A stretch of 64,000 nucleotides of DNA, taken from NCBI RefSeq assembly GCF_000149955.1, contig NC_030989.1, forward strand, positions 4,166,402 to 4,230,401. Direction: 5' to 3'. A program made the translations under genes and the position numbers. The notes under the pieces are model-generated. The model was not told where the DNA came from. It made no database searches and was given only the letters and a program-made list of their open reading frames with translations. The stretch is from Fusarium oxysporum f. sp. lycopersici 4287. Lineage: Eukaryota > Ascomycota > Sordariomycetes > Hypocreales > Nectriaceae. Every line of letters begins with the position of its first letter. Positions within the stretch are counted from its first letter, which is position 1. Of the stretch, positions 37,171 through 46,446 are shown piece after piece.

Positions 37171-37323
37171 AGCACCGCCAGCAAGACCGCGATCTGCCTG
37201 ACAACAATATTGGTAGCTACGACTGTTGTCGGGCACAGAATTACTAGCCATCTTTCTGTGCCCGACGGCATTTTTAGCTGCTAATCTCGCTGTCGGGTAG
37301 ACCGCGGTTTTCCTGGCGGTGCT
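37171..37323. repeat. 153-bp imperfect palindrome (MITE-like inverted repeat)
   Basis: Arm 37171-37239 and the reverse complement of 37255-37323 align over 69 bases without gaps, with about 54 identities, around a 15-nt centre. The outer ends match best (AGCACCGCCAG on both), and so do the inner ends (GTCGGGCACAGA on both). Most mismatches are transitions, as expected from C-to-T decay. No transposase is encoded. It may be a miniature inverted-repeat element or an RNA hairpin. Confidence 0.7.
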
Positions 37324-37331
37324 GGCGATGT

Positions 37332-37384
37332 TCCAAGCTCATCCCGCATGATACTTGGTACCTGTCATGCGTGGTGAGCTTGGA
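37332..37384. repeat. 20-bp inverted repeat, hairpin
   Basis: 37332-37351 pairs with 37365-37384 at 18 of 20 positions (TCCAAGCTCA...GCATGA against its reverse complement), with a 13-nt loop. It lies just downstream of the larger palindrome. Confidence 0.7.
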
Positions 37385-37491
37385 TGGCCATCTTGAGAAG
37401 ACAAGTGCGCGCGAACGTGAGTTATTGCCAGAGACCTTTTAAAAAGAAACTTAACAAGCCCTTTAGGCTGTATTTCCTAACATGCCAACTT

Positions 37492-37570
37492 TGGCCGGAT
37501 CTTGAGGACCTATAGTCCTGTTGTCATTGCGCAAAGACACATGCATATGTAGATCTTCAAGATCCGGCCA
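37492..37570. repeat. perfect 14-bp inverted repeat in C2H2 gene 5' flank
   Basis: TGGCCGGATCTTGA at 37492-37505 is the exact reverse complement of 37557-37570. The arms are separated by 51 nt. The palindromic CGG/CCG content could suit a dimeric regulator site, but this is inference. Confidence 0.6.
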
Positions 37571-37667
37571 GATGCTTTGGAATGCGTATCAGCAACGCGC
37601 GCGATCGAACTATCTCAAAAGAAGTTATTGCATTATTGCGTATCGTGTCTTTCCTTTTTGTTTTGGT

Positions 37668-38693
37668 ATGTCGGCTTCTCTTACTCCCTCGATGTGGCAA
37701 TGGACTTACAGTGTCAGCCAACACGATTTATGGACCCGGATAAGTCGTAAAAAGGTGTCCTGTTACTTTCCTCCTGTGGAATCCTCTTCGCCAAATACCT
37801 CTAATTCTCAAATTCCCAACATATATCTCCTGGGCGTAGCCACTGGTGGTAAGCCCCGTCCAGCCCGACAGACAATGGAAGGTCGGAGCCCCGACGATGG
37901 TCTGCTCTTCATGAGTGAAGAAGACTTCGTCTTAGGCTTTGCAAGCGATGACCTGGATAGCTTGCTATGGAATGCTCCATATGGTACGAATGACGCAGCG
38001 TTTGCCGACGTACACCAGGAAACAACATTTTCAGATACAGTCGACTCAATCAATCCTAACTCATTTGACATTTACTCCGATCACATCGACCCAATTCTAA
38101 ACAACACTCAGGAGCTACCAGCTCTAGATACTACTTATTTTGATATCTTACTTATGAACTGGGACTTCATGGCGATGCCCACCGATCCCATCACTACTAC
38201 CCATGCTGGTTCGATAACGACCACAGAGCAATCCAATTGCTCCACTACTTACACAAGCTCTTCCTCACCAATGACTGAAAGTAGTCCAATAGGACTGTCA
38301 CAGTCGCAAGTATCCGACCCTTTATCGACAAAAGATGCCGAGAACGCATCAAGTACAATAGCCAGAAGACGAAGAACGAAGATGGAACCAGGCACTAGAC
38401 CTTGTGACTTGAAGTAAGCCATCTTGAACAGATTTACACCATAATTTGTATGTACTAACACTTCTTTTAGAAGACAAAAGCGAAGAGAAGATAAGCCTGA
38501 GAAGTGTCACATCTGCGGAAAGGGGCACCAGTGGAAGCGTGATCTGGAGAGGCACTATTGGAGTAACCACCCAGATGAGGCAGCCAAGATGGGCCTTAGT
38601 CGAAGCAAGCCTATATGTAGGTATTGTGGAAAGGACTTTGCGAGACGAGATCATTTGAAAAGGCATTTGAAGAGGAAGCACGGGGGTGGTTGA
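37668..38693 (+). CDS. C2H2 zinc-finger transcription factor, two C-terminal fingers
   Basis: Exon to 38413, intron 38414-38470 (GTAAGC donor, TACTAAC branch, TTTTAG acceptor), last exon 38471-38693. From ATG 37668 the protein is 322 aa; from ATG 37875, which has better start context (ACAATGG), it is 253 aa. The frame is open above both, so the start is unsure. The N-terminal part is acidic and Ser/Thr-rich (MSEEDFVLGFASDDLDSLLW, DTTYFDILLMNWDFMA), resembling an activation domain. A basic patch (RRRRTK) precedes the splice site. The C-terminus holds two classical fingers, CHICGKGHQWKRDLERHYWSNH and CRYCGKDFARRDHLKRHLKRKH, the second with a typical R-D-H-L recognition helix. It is probably a nuclear DNA-binding regulator. 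It sits directly next to the repeat-rich degraded region. Targets are unknown. Confidence 0.8.
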
Positions 38694-39154
38694 GCGTGTG
38701 GGCTGTTGAGTAAACCTACTAAGCTGTAGTCTCCTTTGTCTTGAGTTTTAGTTAGTTGCAGCGAATAAGTACAAATGAACCGGTCACTGCTCTGTATAAG
38801 TGAGGTGTATAGCCCGCTCAGACAAGACTGTACAAGTTCCTTAGGTGGTAGAAAACCTGTTGGTGAGGAGGGTGGTCTAAACTTAGGACCTTGATCCTAA
38901 CTTACAACAAGACTTAGGTAAACGCGTAAGAACTTATTAAACTTTTTTAACAAGCTTATTTCAGCTTCCTGCATCAAGGTCTGAAGTCGTTTTAGACCAA
39001 ACAGCTACCTACTACCCCTTAGTCACGCTCTATTCGCTTCTCACCTCCGGTATCATAACAACATCGGTTCCATAAAGCCACGCCCGATGACAAAAAGAGA
39101 AAGGAAATGCAGTTGGTAACCAAGAAAGACCCAAGAACGGCAAAAGATTAAGGA
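38694..39154. other. intergenic, no gene seen
   Basis: 3' flank of the C2H2 gene running to the end of the tRNA gene. An AT-rich patch lies at 38930-38960. Confidence 0.5.
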
Positions 39155-39247
39155 CTCCGGTACAGGGAATCGAACCCTGGGCTCCGCGGTACTGATCCCT
39201 CAGCTGAAGATGAGAGCGCGAAATGTTAGCCACTACACCATACCGGA
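39155..39247 (-). tRNA. tRNA-Glu (CTC) with a 21-nt intron
   Basis: Read on the minus strand from 39247, the acceptor arm is TCCGGTA, pairing fully with TACCGGA, and the discriminator base is G. The D arm is GTGTAGTGGCTAACAT, with the box A pattern typical of tRNA-Glu. The T arm is CAGGGTTCGATTCCCTG (box B GGTTCGATTCC). The anticodon stem TCGCG pairs with CGCGG (one G-U) around CTCTCA; the anticodon is CTC at positions 34-36. About 21 extra bases after position 37 form the canonical intron, giving 93 nt in all. CCA is not encoded, as usual in eukaryotes. Confidence 0.93.
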
Positions 39248-39847
39248 CGTTGCTTGGAAATAGAGTTTGGATTAGCGCTCTATGATTCCCATACGTTGAA
39301 GCGCAGTACTATCATTGGTCTTCATGATGGCAAGAGTCACTTCCCAATTATCATTATCATTGCTCTTCTCTTCTTCTCCAAAATATTAGCCTTTCATTTG
39401 CGCTGTGCGCGATAGAGCAAGCTTAGCTCGTGCTCAAGTCAGGTTGGCAGTGGCAGTGGCAGTGGCAGTGACAGTTACAAAAGCCCAGTCGGTCCCCCAG
39501 CAACGCCGCTGCCCGTCGTGGGTAAACAGACTGTCTTCTGCTTCTTGCTACTCTCCTCCTTTTTCGCGTTGATCCCTCTTTTTACCTCGTCAACACCCAG
39601 AGTGCATCTCGAATCACATCAATAAGCGCAACATCTTGTTTCATTTTCGTACAAGTGAACGAAGCTGTTACAGAGTTGCTGGGGTGGTTTTGGAAGATAC
39701 CATATTCCTATGTCGCTCAAAGTGCTCAAAGGTACAGTCGCGCCCGCCTGCCCCCTTTTGCACACCCTTACACAAACAGACTTCTAGAATCGCAAACTGA
39801 AGTTTGCAGCCTGAATCAGCGACATCGATACGCTCGTATCACCCTGT
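39248..39847. other. intergenic, promoter and leader of zinc-finger gene
   Basis: No supported gene. A hexanucleotide repeat sits inside (listed separately). The second half is rich in CTT and CTC on the plus strand, as expected of a fungal 5' leader. Confidence 0.5.
39446..39475 (+). repeat. GGCAGT microsatellite, 4 perfect copies plus one variant
   Basis: GGCAGT repeats four times exactly at 39446-39469, followed by GACAGT. It lies in the 5' flank of the multi-finger gene. Confidence 0.9.
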
Positions 39848-42058
39848 ATGACTATGTCTTCCAGTGAAGACATTCTTTCTGTCGTGTCGCTCGACGACGA
39901 GCCTCTTCAACAAGCGCCCGAAGGCTACTACGTCGCGAACGAGTGCCCGAATGAAGCGGAGCAGTTCACTTTCACTTGTCCCTACATTCACTGCGATGGC
40001 TGGATCTTTGTCTCTGCCGAAGAGTGCTAGAAGCACGAAAAGAACTGGCACCAAGGTCCCTATGCGTGCGGGCAATGTCATGTGAGCTTTGCTGCTCAGC
40101 CTGCACTCCAGCGACATTCCAAGGCAAGCAAGCATGATATCCGGTGGTTGTGTGAAGATGAAGACTGCGAGATGGTAGGAGAAGCTTTTGAGACAAATGC
40201 ACTCTTTCGCGAGCATGTTCGAAACTCAAGCGGTCACAAGTACTGGCTTGCGGATGACACTGCAGATGATAACGACTCGGTGTTCACACCATCTCTCAAC
40301 TCTAGTCATCAGACCGCAGAAGATGATGTTTTTGGGCCTTTCGCGTCAGATGGAAATATCTGTAACGAACCCTGCTGCCGGCACTACGGTACAGATTACA
40401 AGTGCAAGTCTGAGTTCAACCGCCACGCAGACACAGGCGCTCATCGAACTGCCGCGAATCTGAGCAAGGTCTTACTCTCGAGAATTCCTACTGCCTCTGC
40501 ACTCCAGGCCGAGCAGGAAGGCCTTCGATCCTTCCGATGCACTTCTCGCAGCTGCCACCGACACGGGGAAGTCTTTAGTACAGCAAAGGCTTTCTTCAAC
40601 CACCTGAAAGACGACGAACATCGCGACGGATGGTATGTCAAATTCGACGACGATGACCTCGATTACAATAGCGATAGAGATGTCTTGCCCGGAATTCAGT
40701 TTTATGCTGGTGGCAAAAAAGGCAGATGTGTCAACGAGAAATGTCCCCGGTTTCGTTTCCAGTTTGACTCTTATGGCGCTATGAAGCAGCACAGCAGATC
40801 ACTCGGTCACGTCCGGGCGGAAGAAGACTTGGGGTTGACAGACGCGGACGAATCAGGCGAAGAAGTCTGGAAGAAGAGCGCGGTACATGGCATGGAGGTT
40901 GCGGAGGATGGATTACTCTGGAAGTGCACCAAACAAGGCTGCAAGAAGTTCAACGTTGTCATCAAAGGGCTTGGAAATGCCAAGAGTCACTACAACTCTG
41001 ATACTCACCTCATGGCCGCGGAGGAGATCGCCACTTCATCTGATGAATCCGTCGAACATATCGAAGGCATGGAGTCCTTGAAAGACGGTGACGGCTGGAG
41101 GTGCCTCAAGCGCGGTTGCCGAAAATTCAACAAATTATTCCTGCATCTGGGCAATGCCAAAAAGCACGCCAGCGGTGACAGTCATGCCTTGGCTGAGGAG
41201 CTCGATTCTGCAAATGAGAACCTCGACGGGCTGGATTACTCGATGGAGGAAGGTGTCTGGACTTGTGTTAAACCTGGCTGCAAACGAATGAACGCTATAT
41301 ATCAGCATCTCGCCAGCGCCCGAAAACATGCCAATGCGAACTTCCATGCTCTGGCTGAGGAGCCCGCAGAGGAAATCTTGGAAGATATCGAGGGCATGGT
41401 AGTTTTGGATGGAGAGAGTGCTTATATGTGCATCAAGTTCGGCTGCAAAGGCTCAGGCAAAACCTACTCCAACGTCCGCTCTGCCAAGCTGCACGCGAAC
41501 GCTAGACCTCACATGAAAGCTGGCGATATTTCAGCTTTCATGCCTAATCAGTTCAACATGGACTTGTTCGCAACCCCGACGCGAACTCCGAGGAACCTAC
41601 TGCTCACACCCATGGAGACAGAGGAATCGACCATTATTGTCACCCCAGGGAGCCCTTCTGCTGGTCGTGGAACCAACCCTGCGGGACATCCAGCTGGCGC
41701 CCGAAACGGTACCTCTGCTCGGACTACGAAGATGATTCGACTAGGAAGGTCTTCGGTGACCACAGCCGGGAGTAGTAAGCATGAAGTGCTAGAGAGGAAG
41801 AACCGAGAGTTGGAAAGTCGTGTTGCCAAGCTGGAGATGCAGATGGGCCAGGTCCTCGGTTTGCAGAGTCCTCAGATCCAGAACAATGCGCACTATCAGA
41901 ACTCCCAGGTTCATCAGAGTGCGCAGTTGTTTCAGCAGATCCCTGAAGTTCCTCAGGCTCCTGAGACTACATGCGCGCGTGTTGAAGGGCTATCCAAGTT
42001 TGTGCGAGCAGCGTTCCGTCCTAAGATGTCGATGCCCGTAAACGAGGATGAACTGTGA
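39848..42058 (+). CDS. ten-repeat C2H2-like zinc-finger protein with in-frame TAG at codon 61
   Basis: From ATG 39848 to TGA 42058 one frame runs 737 codons with a single internal stop, TAG at 40028-40030. Sequence on both sides is clearly the same protein. The TAG falls inside the first finger (CPYIHCDGWIFVSAEEC, stop, KHEKNWH), whose final histidines lie after it. About ten finger-like units follow the pattern aromatic-x-C-x4-5-C...H-x4-6-H, for example YACGQCHVSFAAQPALQRH and WLCEDEDCEMVGEAF. Four near-tandem units of about 52-57 aa cover residues 355-555 (WKCTKQGCKKFN, WRCLKRGCRKFN, WTCVKPGCKRMN, YMCIKFGCKGSG). A Ser/Thr-rich linker and a coiled coil (VLERKNRELESRVAKLEMQM) close the protein. 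No GT..AG intron with a good donor removes the stop in frame. If the stop is not bypassed, translation could begin at an ATG at 40079 and lose the first finger. Confidence 0.75.
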
Positions 42059-42424
42059 GAGGTATTATTGTCGAGGTTACAAACGAGGGGTGGAATGCTC
42101 TCAAGTGAATAAGATGACATGTCGAAGGAAAAGAAAGGTTGATGTTTGATGTTGTCATTTTACAAGATTGGTCGGGAATTTGTGATGAAAACAATTGCTT
42201 TTAGATACTGGCTGTGCGTAGGGGTCTAGATACAAGACATGATCGAGAATCAAATCTGTGCGAGTTCTATCCCATTTCACCAGAAATATCCATCTTCAGT
42301 CTCCCGCAAAATACCATTCTCCGCTTCAGTCTAAGGAATCTGTGCTTCTGTAGCACTCCCGGGGCCATCAAGAAAGTTCTCAACCCTTGTCGTCGCCGCT
42401 CCCATCTCAGTCCTCTGCTTCCAA
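42059..42424. other. intergenic between convergent genes
   Basis: 3' flanks of the zinc-finger gene and of the acidic-protein gene; no coding sequence seen. Confidence 0.5.
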
Positions 42425-43435
42425 TTATTCTTCGTCGCTAGCCGTGAGTGATAAGATCTCCAAATCATCCGCCACATCATCCAATGTCATCTCTTGGTCC
42501 TCTTCAAAAAGCTCTCCAGTGCAAATGAGTCGACCTCCAACGATCTCGAGCTCAATAGCTCCATCGGTTCCAAAGTACCGTTCGTAAGACTCTTGATCGA
42601 TAGCCAACTCCATCCGGGGAAGGTCCTGAATCTCCTCGTCATCTTCGGCGATGTAAACTTCGAGGTCAACAATAGAGCGTTGGGCCAGGACGCCCATGAC
42701 TTGAGCGCCGTGGAAAATGTTTGGTTTGTCGTCATCTGAATCATCATATGATGGCTCAGGGTCGAAGATGTTGGATGTTTCAATCTCGTTGCCGGGGAGT
42801 TCATCGTCATTTCCAATCACCACAAACTCCATATCGGAGTCACTGCCGTCGTCAGTAGTTTCGGCATCATCTATGACCATGAGCGTGTCCTCATCAGAGT
42901 CTTCGGTGTTAACGTTAACAAGAGTTCCTTCAGAAGTGTCTGTATCTTCATGGATGCTGCCTTCGGGGGAACTGTGGTCATCGTTCCCTTCATCATGTTC
43001 GAGCAGAAACGGGATCGCTTCTTCCGCTGCAGCACCCTAAACTGGCAGCAAGTTCAGTCCGATCCGAATGTCCTCCAGCGCAACACCCTCGGCTCTCGCT
43101 TCGTCCAGCTTGCGGTTGCTCTTCCAGATGATATCCCTACGGACCATAATGCCAGCCTCCTGAGCTTCAAGAAGATTCAAGGCATCACCTTGAAGAGCAT
43201 CATGCAGAGACTCTGCATCAGGGTCCCAAGTGCGGCCAGTCCATGTAGGAAGACAGTCGTCTCCAATAGAGATGTCACTGAGGGTAACCCCCTTCTGTTT
43301 CGCCTCCTCGAGGCGGTGGTTGGAGTTGTAGAAGACGTGGTTTTTGAAGTCTGCGGTCATGAAATTGAGGAGGACGGTGTTCAGAATTTGTTGGGCCGCA
43401 TTTTGTAGAAACGTGGAAGGCGATGAGGTGCTCAT
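42425..43435 (-). CDS. acidic protein of unknown function, in-frame TAG at codon 133
   Basis: ATG at 43435 (MSTSSPSTFLQNAAQ) opens a 132-codon frame ending in TAG at 43039-43037. The same frame then stays open for 203 more codons to 42425. The first part contains two related repeats: NSNHRLEEAKQKGVTLSDIS, then IGDD; and KSNRKLDEARAEGVALEDIR, then IGLN. The second part is strongly acidic (SDSDMEFVVIGNDDELPG, YIAEDDEEIQDLPRMELAID) and reads as genuine coding sequence, with codon-level patterns and no further stop. A 60-nt intron removing the stop in frame can be drawn (GTGTTG...CTGCAG), but it would delete the conserved end of the second repeat and has a poor donor. I therefore describe one locus interrupted by TAG. 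The family is not recognised. Confidence 0.6.
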
Positions 43436-44096
43436 TTTATGATGGAATGGCGAGAGTGCTCCAAGATGAGATTTTGTAGATGTAAAGATGAAGCTACCAG
43501 CTGTGAGAAGAGATAAAAAGAAATGTGAGTTAACGCTTGAGCTCAAGAAATGCGATTTTGGTATTCAATATTTGGTGAGTTGTGGTGCGCTGAGCAGGAT
43601 AGAGATGAAGGTGGAGGTTGTGGTTGTGGTTTTAAAGGTAAGTGAATCACGGCCAATCCAGAATTCCAGACGGACAGCCGCCAACTGTCTCTTGTCTCTG
43701 CATCATTGTGACATAGATATCTATCCAGAAATGGCACCATTCAATTTTCACCGTCATGGGTTCCGCAGACACAGTTGGAAGATTTATTATCATTTTCGTT
43801 GATCTTCAGAAGATCTACGGTCTCCCTTCATATGTAACTTTGGGACCTCGACCTTTGGCCTTATGGAAGTTGGAGCGCAGATTCCTCCGTGTGGCCTATA
43901 GCAATTTTCCAGCCTCGTCCAGTCCTTGATCTCAGGGATGCCTTTCGTTCTGAAGTCTCGTTTTGGGTGTGAGGTTCGCCTCGTGGTAGAGTCTACTCGC
44001 AAGCTGTTATCGTCGTTGCAACGGCTCCTCTTTGGAACTCTTCATCATTTGTTGTTCGTTCGTAGTTTTGTCTTCCTTTCCCGCAGGAACTATCCC
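43436..44096. other. intergenic, no gene seen
   Basis: 5' flank of the acidic-protein gene and 3' flank of ALB1. There is a GT-rich stretch near 43610-43640. No coding region is supported. Confidence 0.45.
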
Positions 44097-44470
44097 TCAC
44101 TGAATATCGCCCATCTCAACCTCCTCAGCCTTCTCGCCCTCAACCTCTGGCGCATCTACCCAAGTCAGCACTCTATCCACAACCATCCTAGCAGCAACTT
44201 ACCCTTCATCTCCGCCTCGCCCTCGGCTTCCATCTTTCTCTTCATAGCATGCGCCAGTCTCTTCTCCATCTTGCGCGCCTTCTTAGCGCTCAACTTGGCC
44301 CTAGGTCCACTCGTAGGCAAAAGACCTGGCCTTGCGCCTCGTGTAGTATCGGCCTTTGCGACCTTATCCTTGGGTGCTTGTGATCGCTTGCGTCGCTCCT
44401 TGCGGGCACTTGAGGCGCGCGCCGCAAGGCGGTTCTTGGAGGGGCCGTTGGGATTGCCGACGGAAGGCAT
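44097..44470 (-). CDS. ALB1: ribosome biogenesis protein Alb1-like
   Basis: Exon 1 is 44470-44203 and exon 2 is 44155-44097, with a 47-nt intron (GTAAGT donor, GTGCTGAC branch, GGTAG acceptor). The product is 108 aa, basic for the first 75 residues (RLAARASSARKERRKRSQAP, AKLSAKKARKMEKRLAHAMK) and acidic at the end (APEVEGEKAEEVEMGDIQ). Size, start (MPSVGNPNGPSKNRLA) and the A-R-x-S-A-R-K-x-R motif match the fungal Alb1 family. Alb1 is a small shuttling factor that travels with Arx1 on pre-60S ribosomal particles from nucleus to cytoplasm. An open frame that ignores the intron would give a spurious GWLWIEC tail. Confidence 0.8.
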
Positions 44471-44855
44471 TGTGACTATATGTGTTGGTTGTGGTGATGG
44501 ATGGAGGTTTTGCGATAAGAAGTTCTCAACTTTTTTTTTAACGGGGTCGAAAATCTCGGTGGAGGTTCGGTAAGGAATGCGCTAAAGTGTGCCCCGCCGC
44601 GGGGATCGGCAGAGCTGCATGTTCCAGAACGCCTCCTCCAGAGAAAGTCAAGACATGCGGACAAAATGTTTTCATGAATCCCAATCAATTGCGCCTAAGT
44701 AATACAATTCTGAAAATGCCGCTTTCCATGCCATCAAATAGTCATTTCAGCATCATATACATGCCATCAAATGACGCCAAATACCCCTATGAACATTCTA
44801 GGTATGCGCCATCCCGTCTCGAAATATACATCTCACGAGAGATCATAGTCCTCCC
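44471..44855. other. intergenic, no gene seen
   Basis: 5' flank of ALB1 and 3' flank of the YTP1-like gene; nothing else supported. Confidence 0.5.
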
Positions 44856-46446
44856 TTAAGCACGAGTTTGTTGGTTTCGTCCAACAGTAGCTGCGCTATC
44901 CTCGCTGTTGGGTCCGAGCATTCTTCGACTAGGATCGTCATCGTCGTCGCTCATCAACCCATCTAACTCGAATTCTTGAGCATCTCGTAGTTGACCGTCT
45001 TCCACTGCGAGACCATTTGCGTAGTGGTTGTTGCCGAGCTCCTTGGTGTCCAGGACAGGATGAGCAAGGCGGTCCCATAGACCAATGAGCATGTTGACGA
45101 AAAGGAACATTATCGAGGCAAGCGAGTAGGTAATAAGGATATATGAAACATGATCCATGGCCGAGCCAGCAACAAGATTCATTTGCTCCTCTGTAGCACC
45201 CATGAAAAGGAAGCCAGCGGCATACATGAACTGTAAACGTTAGCTGAGTTTTTACTGCAGAATACTATTCGACTTACAAAGACAGGAACAAACTGGAAGC
45301 TGTTGGCAGTTCGACCATCTTCTGAGATGGAGTGTGCGTCCCTGAGGACAAAAGCAATCTCAATGATACGAGTAATGCCCACGACCATAAGAGTGTATCC
45401 AAACATCGTGTGCGTAGCAGCACTGACCATCAGCTCCTGGGGATGCGCAGACATGGCCCAGCCTGTGATGAAAATGACGAAGCCGGGAATGAAGTTGCGC
45501 TTGGGGTTTCCATCGCGGTCCTTGCTTAGCCAGATACCAGCCAAACCAGCACACCACCAAATGATTCCCATCGTCGTATGTTGCCAATCGTTCTTAACCC
45601 AGTCTGTACCCCAACGATGCTCGGTAAAAGTGTTGACGCAGCCCCATGTAGCGATCGCAACGCTATCGTAGAACTCTTGCGAGCGACCATGTCGTCGGAT
45701 CCAGAGCTGGCCAACAACGAGGATGATGGTGAGAAGAATTCCGTAGGCGATGAAAGCACCACCCATAATAAAGTGAGCGGCGCATTGTCCAGTATGATCT
45801 CCTTGACAAAAGCCAAGAGCTGTGATTCCACCAAAGATCATCTGTGTCCATGACAGAACTGGCATAAGCTTGCCGATGAAAGAATGGCATGGACGGATCA
45901 GCTTTCGAATTCTGCCATTGATGCCTTTCTCCCAATGTCCCTTGAGGTAGAGTCCGAGAACGACCTGCGCGGCGAGGAGAAGCTGGAGAATGTGGGCAAA
46001 TTTGCCATGGACGTGATTCGGAATGAACTCGCGGCCCTTGTGCGCATGACCAAGGAAGAAGCCAAGAATAGCAAGAATGGTGCCGACGGCTTGGGTCGGA
46101 ACGTGCCATCGATTCTTGGTCATCTCGTGGATGTCAGTATTGTGCCAAGGCTGAGTAGGTTTGTTTACTTACACCCAAAACCATACCGACAGGGAAGATA
46201 ACGCCGTACGCTAACATCTGAATGAAGATGTGAATCCACAATACCGTATCCTGCTGCTCGTCAGCCGCTAACTCAAGTTTTCAGGCCTGTAAAACGCACC
46301 AAAGGTTCCAAAGAGACTGTTTCGCCTTCAGGAATATGGCTTGCATCGTGGTCGTGGGCTTGTACAGCTGTGACAAGAAGCGCAATTGTCGCAACCTTGG
46401 ACAGCGAAGGCGCCGCAATGGCCTTCAATCTATAATCGCTAACCAT
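44856..46446 (-). CDS. YTP1: YTP1-like multi-pass membrane protein
   Basis: Four exons (46446-46300, 46250-46173, 46123-45278, 45230-44856) join in phase 0 to 481 aa. A signal peptide (residues about 1-30, ending AVQA) is followed by a His/Asp-rich lumenal start (HDHDASHIPE). About ten hydrophobic helices follow. The first block, with GFFLGHAHKGREFIPNHVHG and HILQLLLAAQVVLGLYLKGH, has the paired histidines of a cytochrome b561-like four-helix bundle. The second block (HRWGTDWVKNDWQHTTMGII, WWCAGLAGIWLS) is the Ytp1 C-terminal domain. The tail is cytosolic and acidic (LMSDDDDDPSRRM). The DUF2427-plus-Ytp1 order is diagnostic. The yeast protein has no settled function; heme-based electron transfer is suggested by the b561-like half (inference). 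Confidence 0.87.

Noticed and set aside
36964..37251. 95-codon minus-strand frame
   Set aside because: Its 5' part is one arm of the 153-bp palindrome. No domain and unlikely to be a gene.
39990..40054. Intron that would remove the TAG of the ten-finger gene
   Set aside because: A 78-nt GTCCCT...CCAAG interval keeps frame, but the donor is non-canonical and it would delete most of a good zinc finger.
42990..43060. 60-nt intron over the TAG of the acidic-protein gene
   Set aside because: GTGTTG donor is poor and the interval removes a repeat segment matching the first repeat. Not excluded, but less likely.
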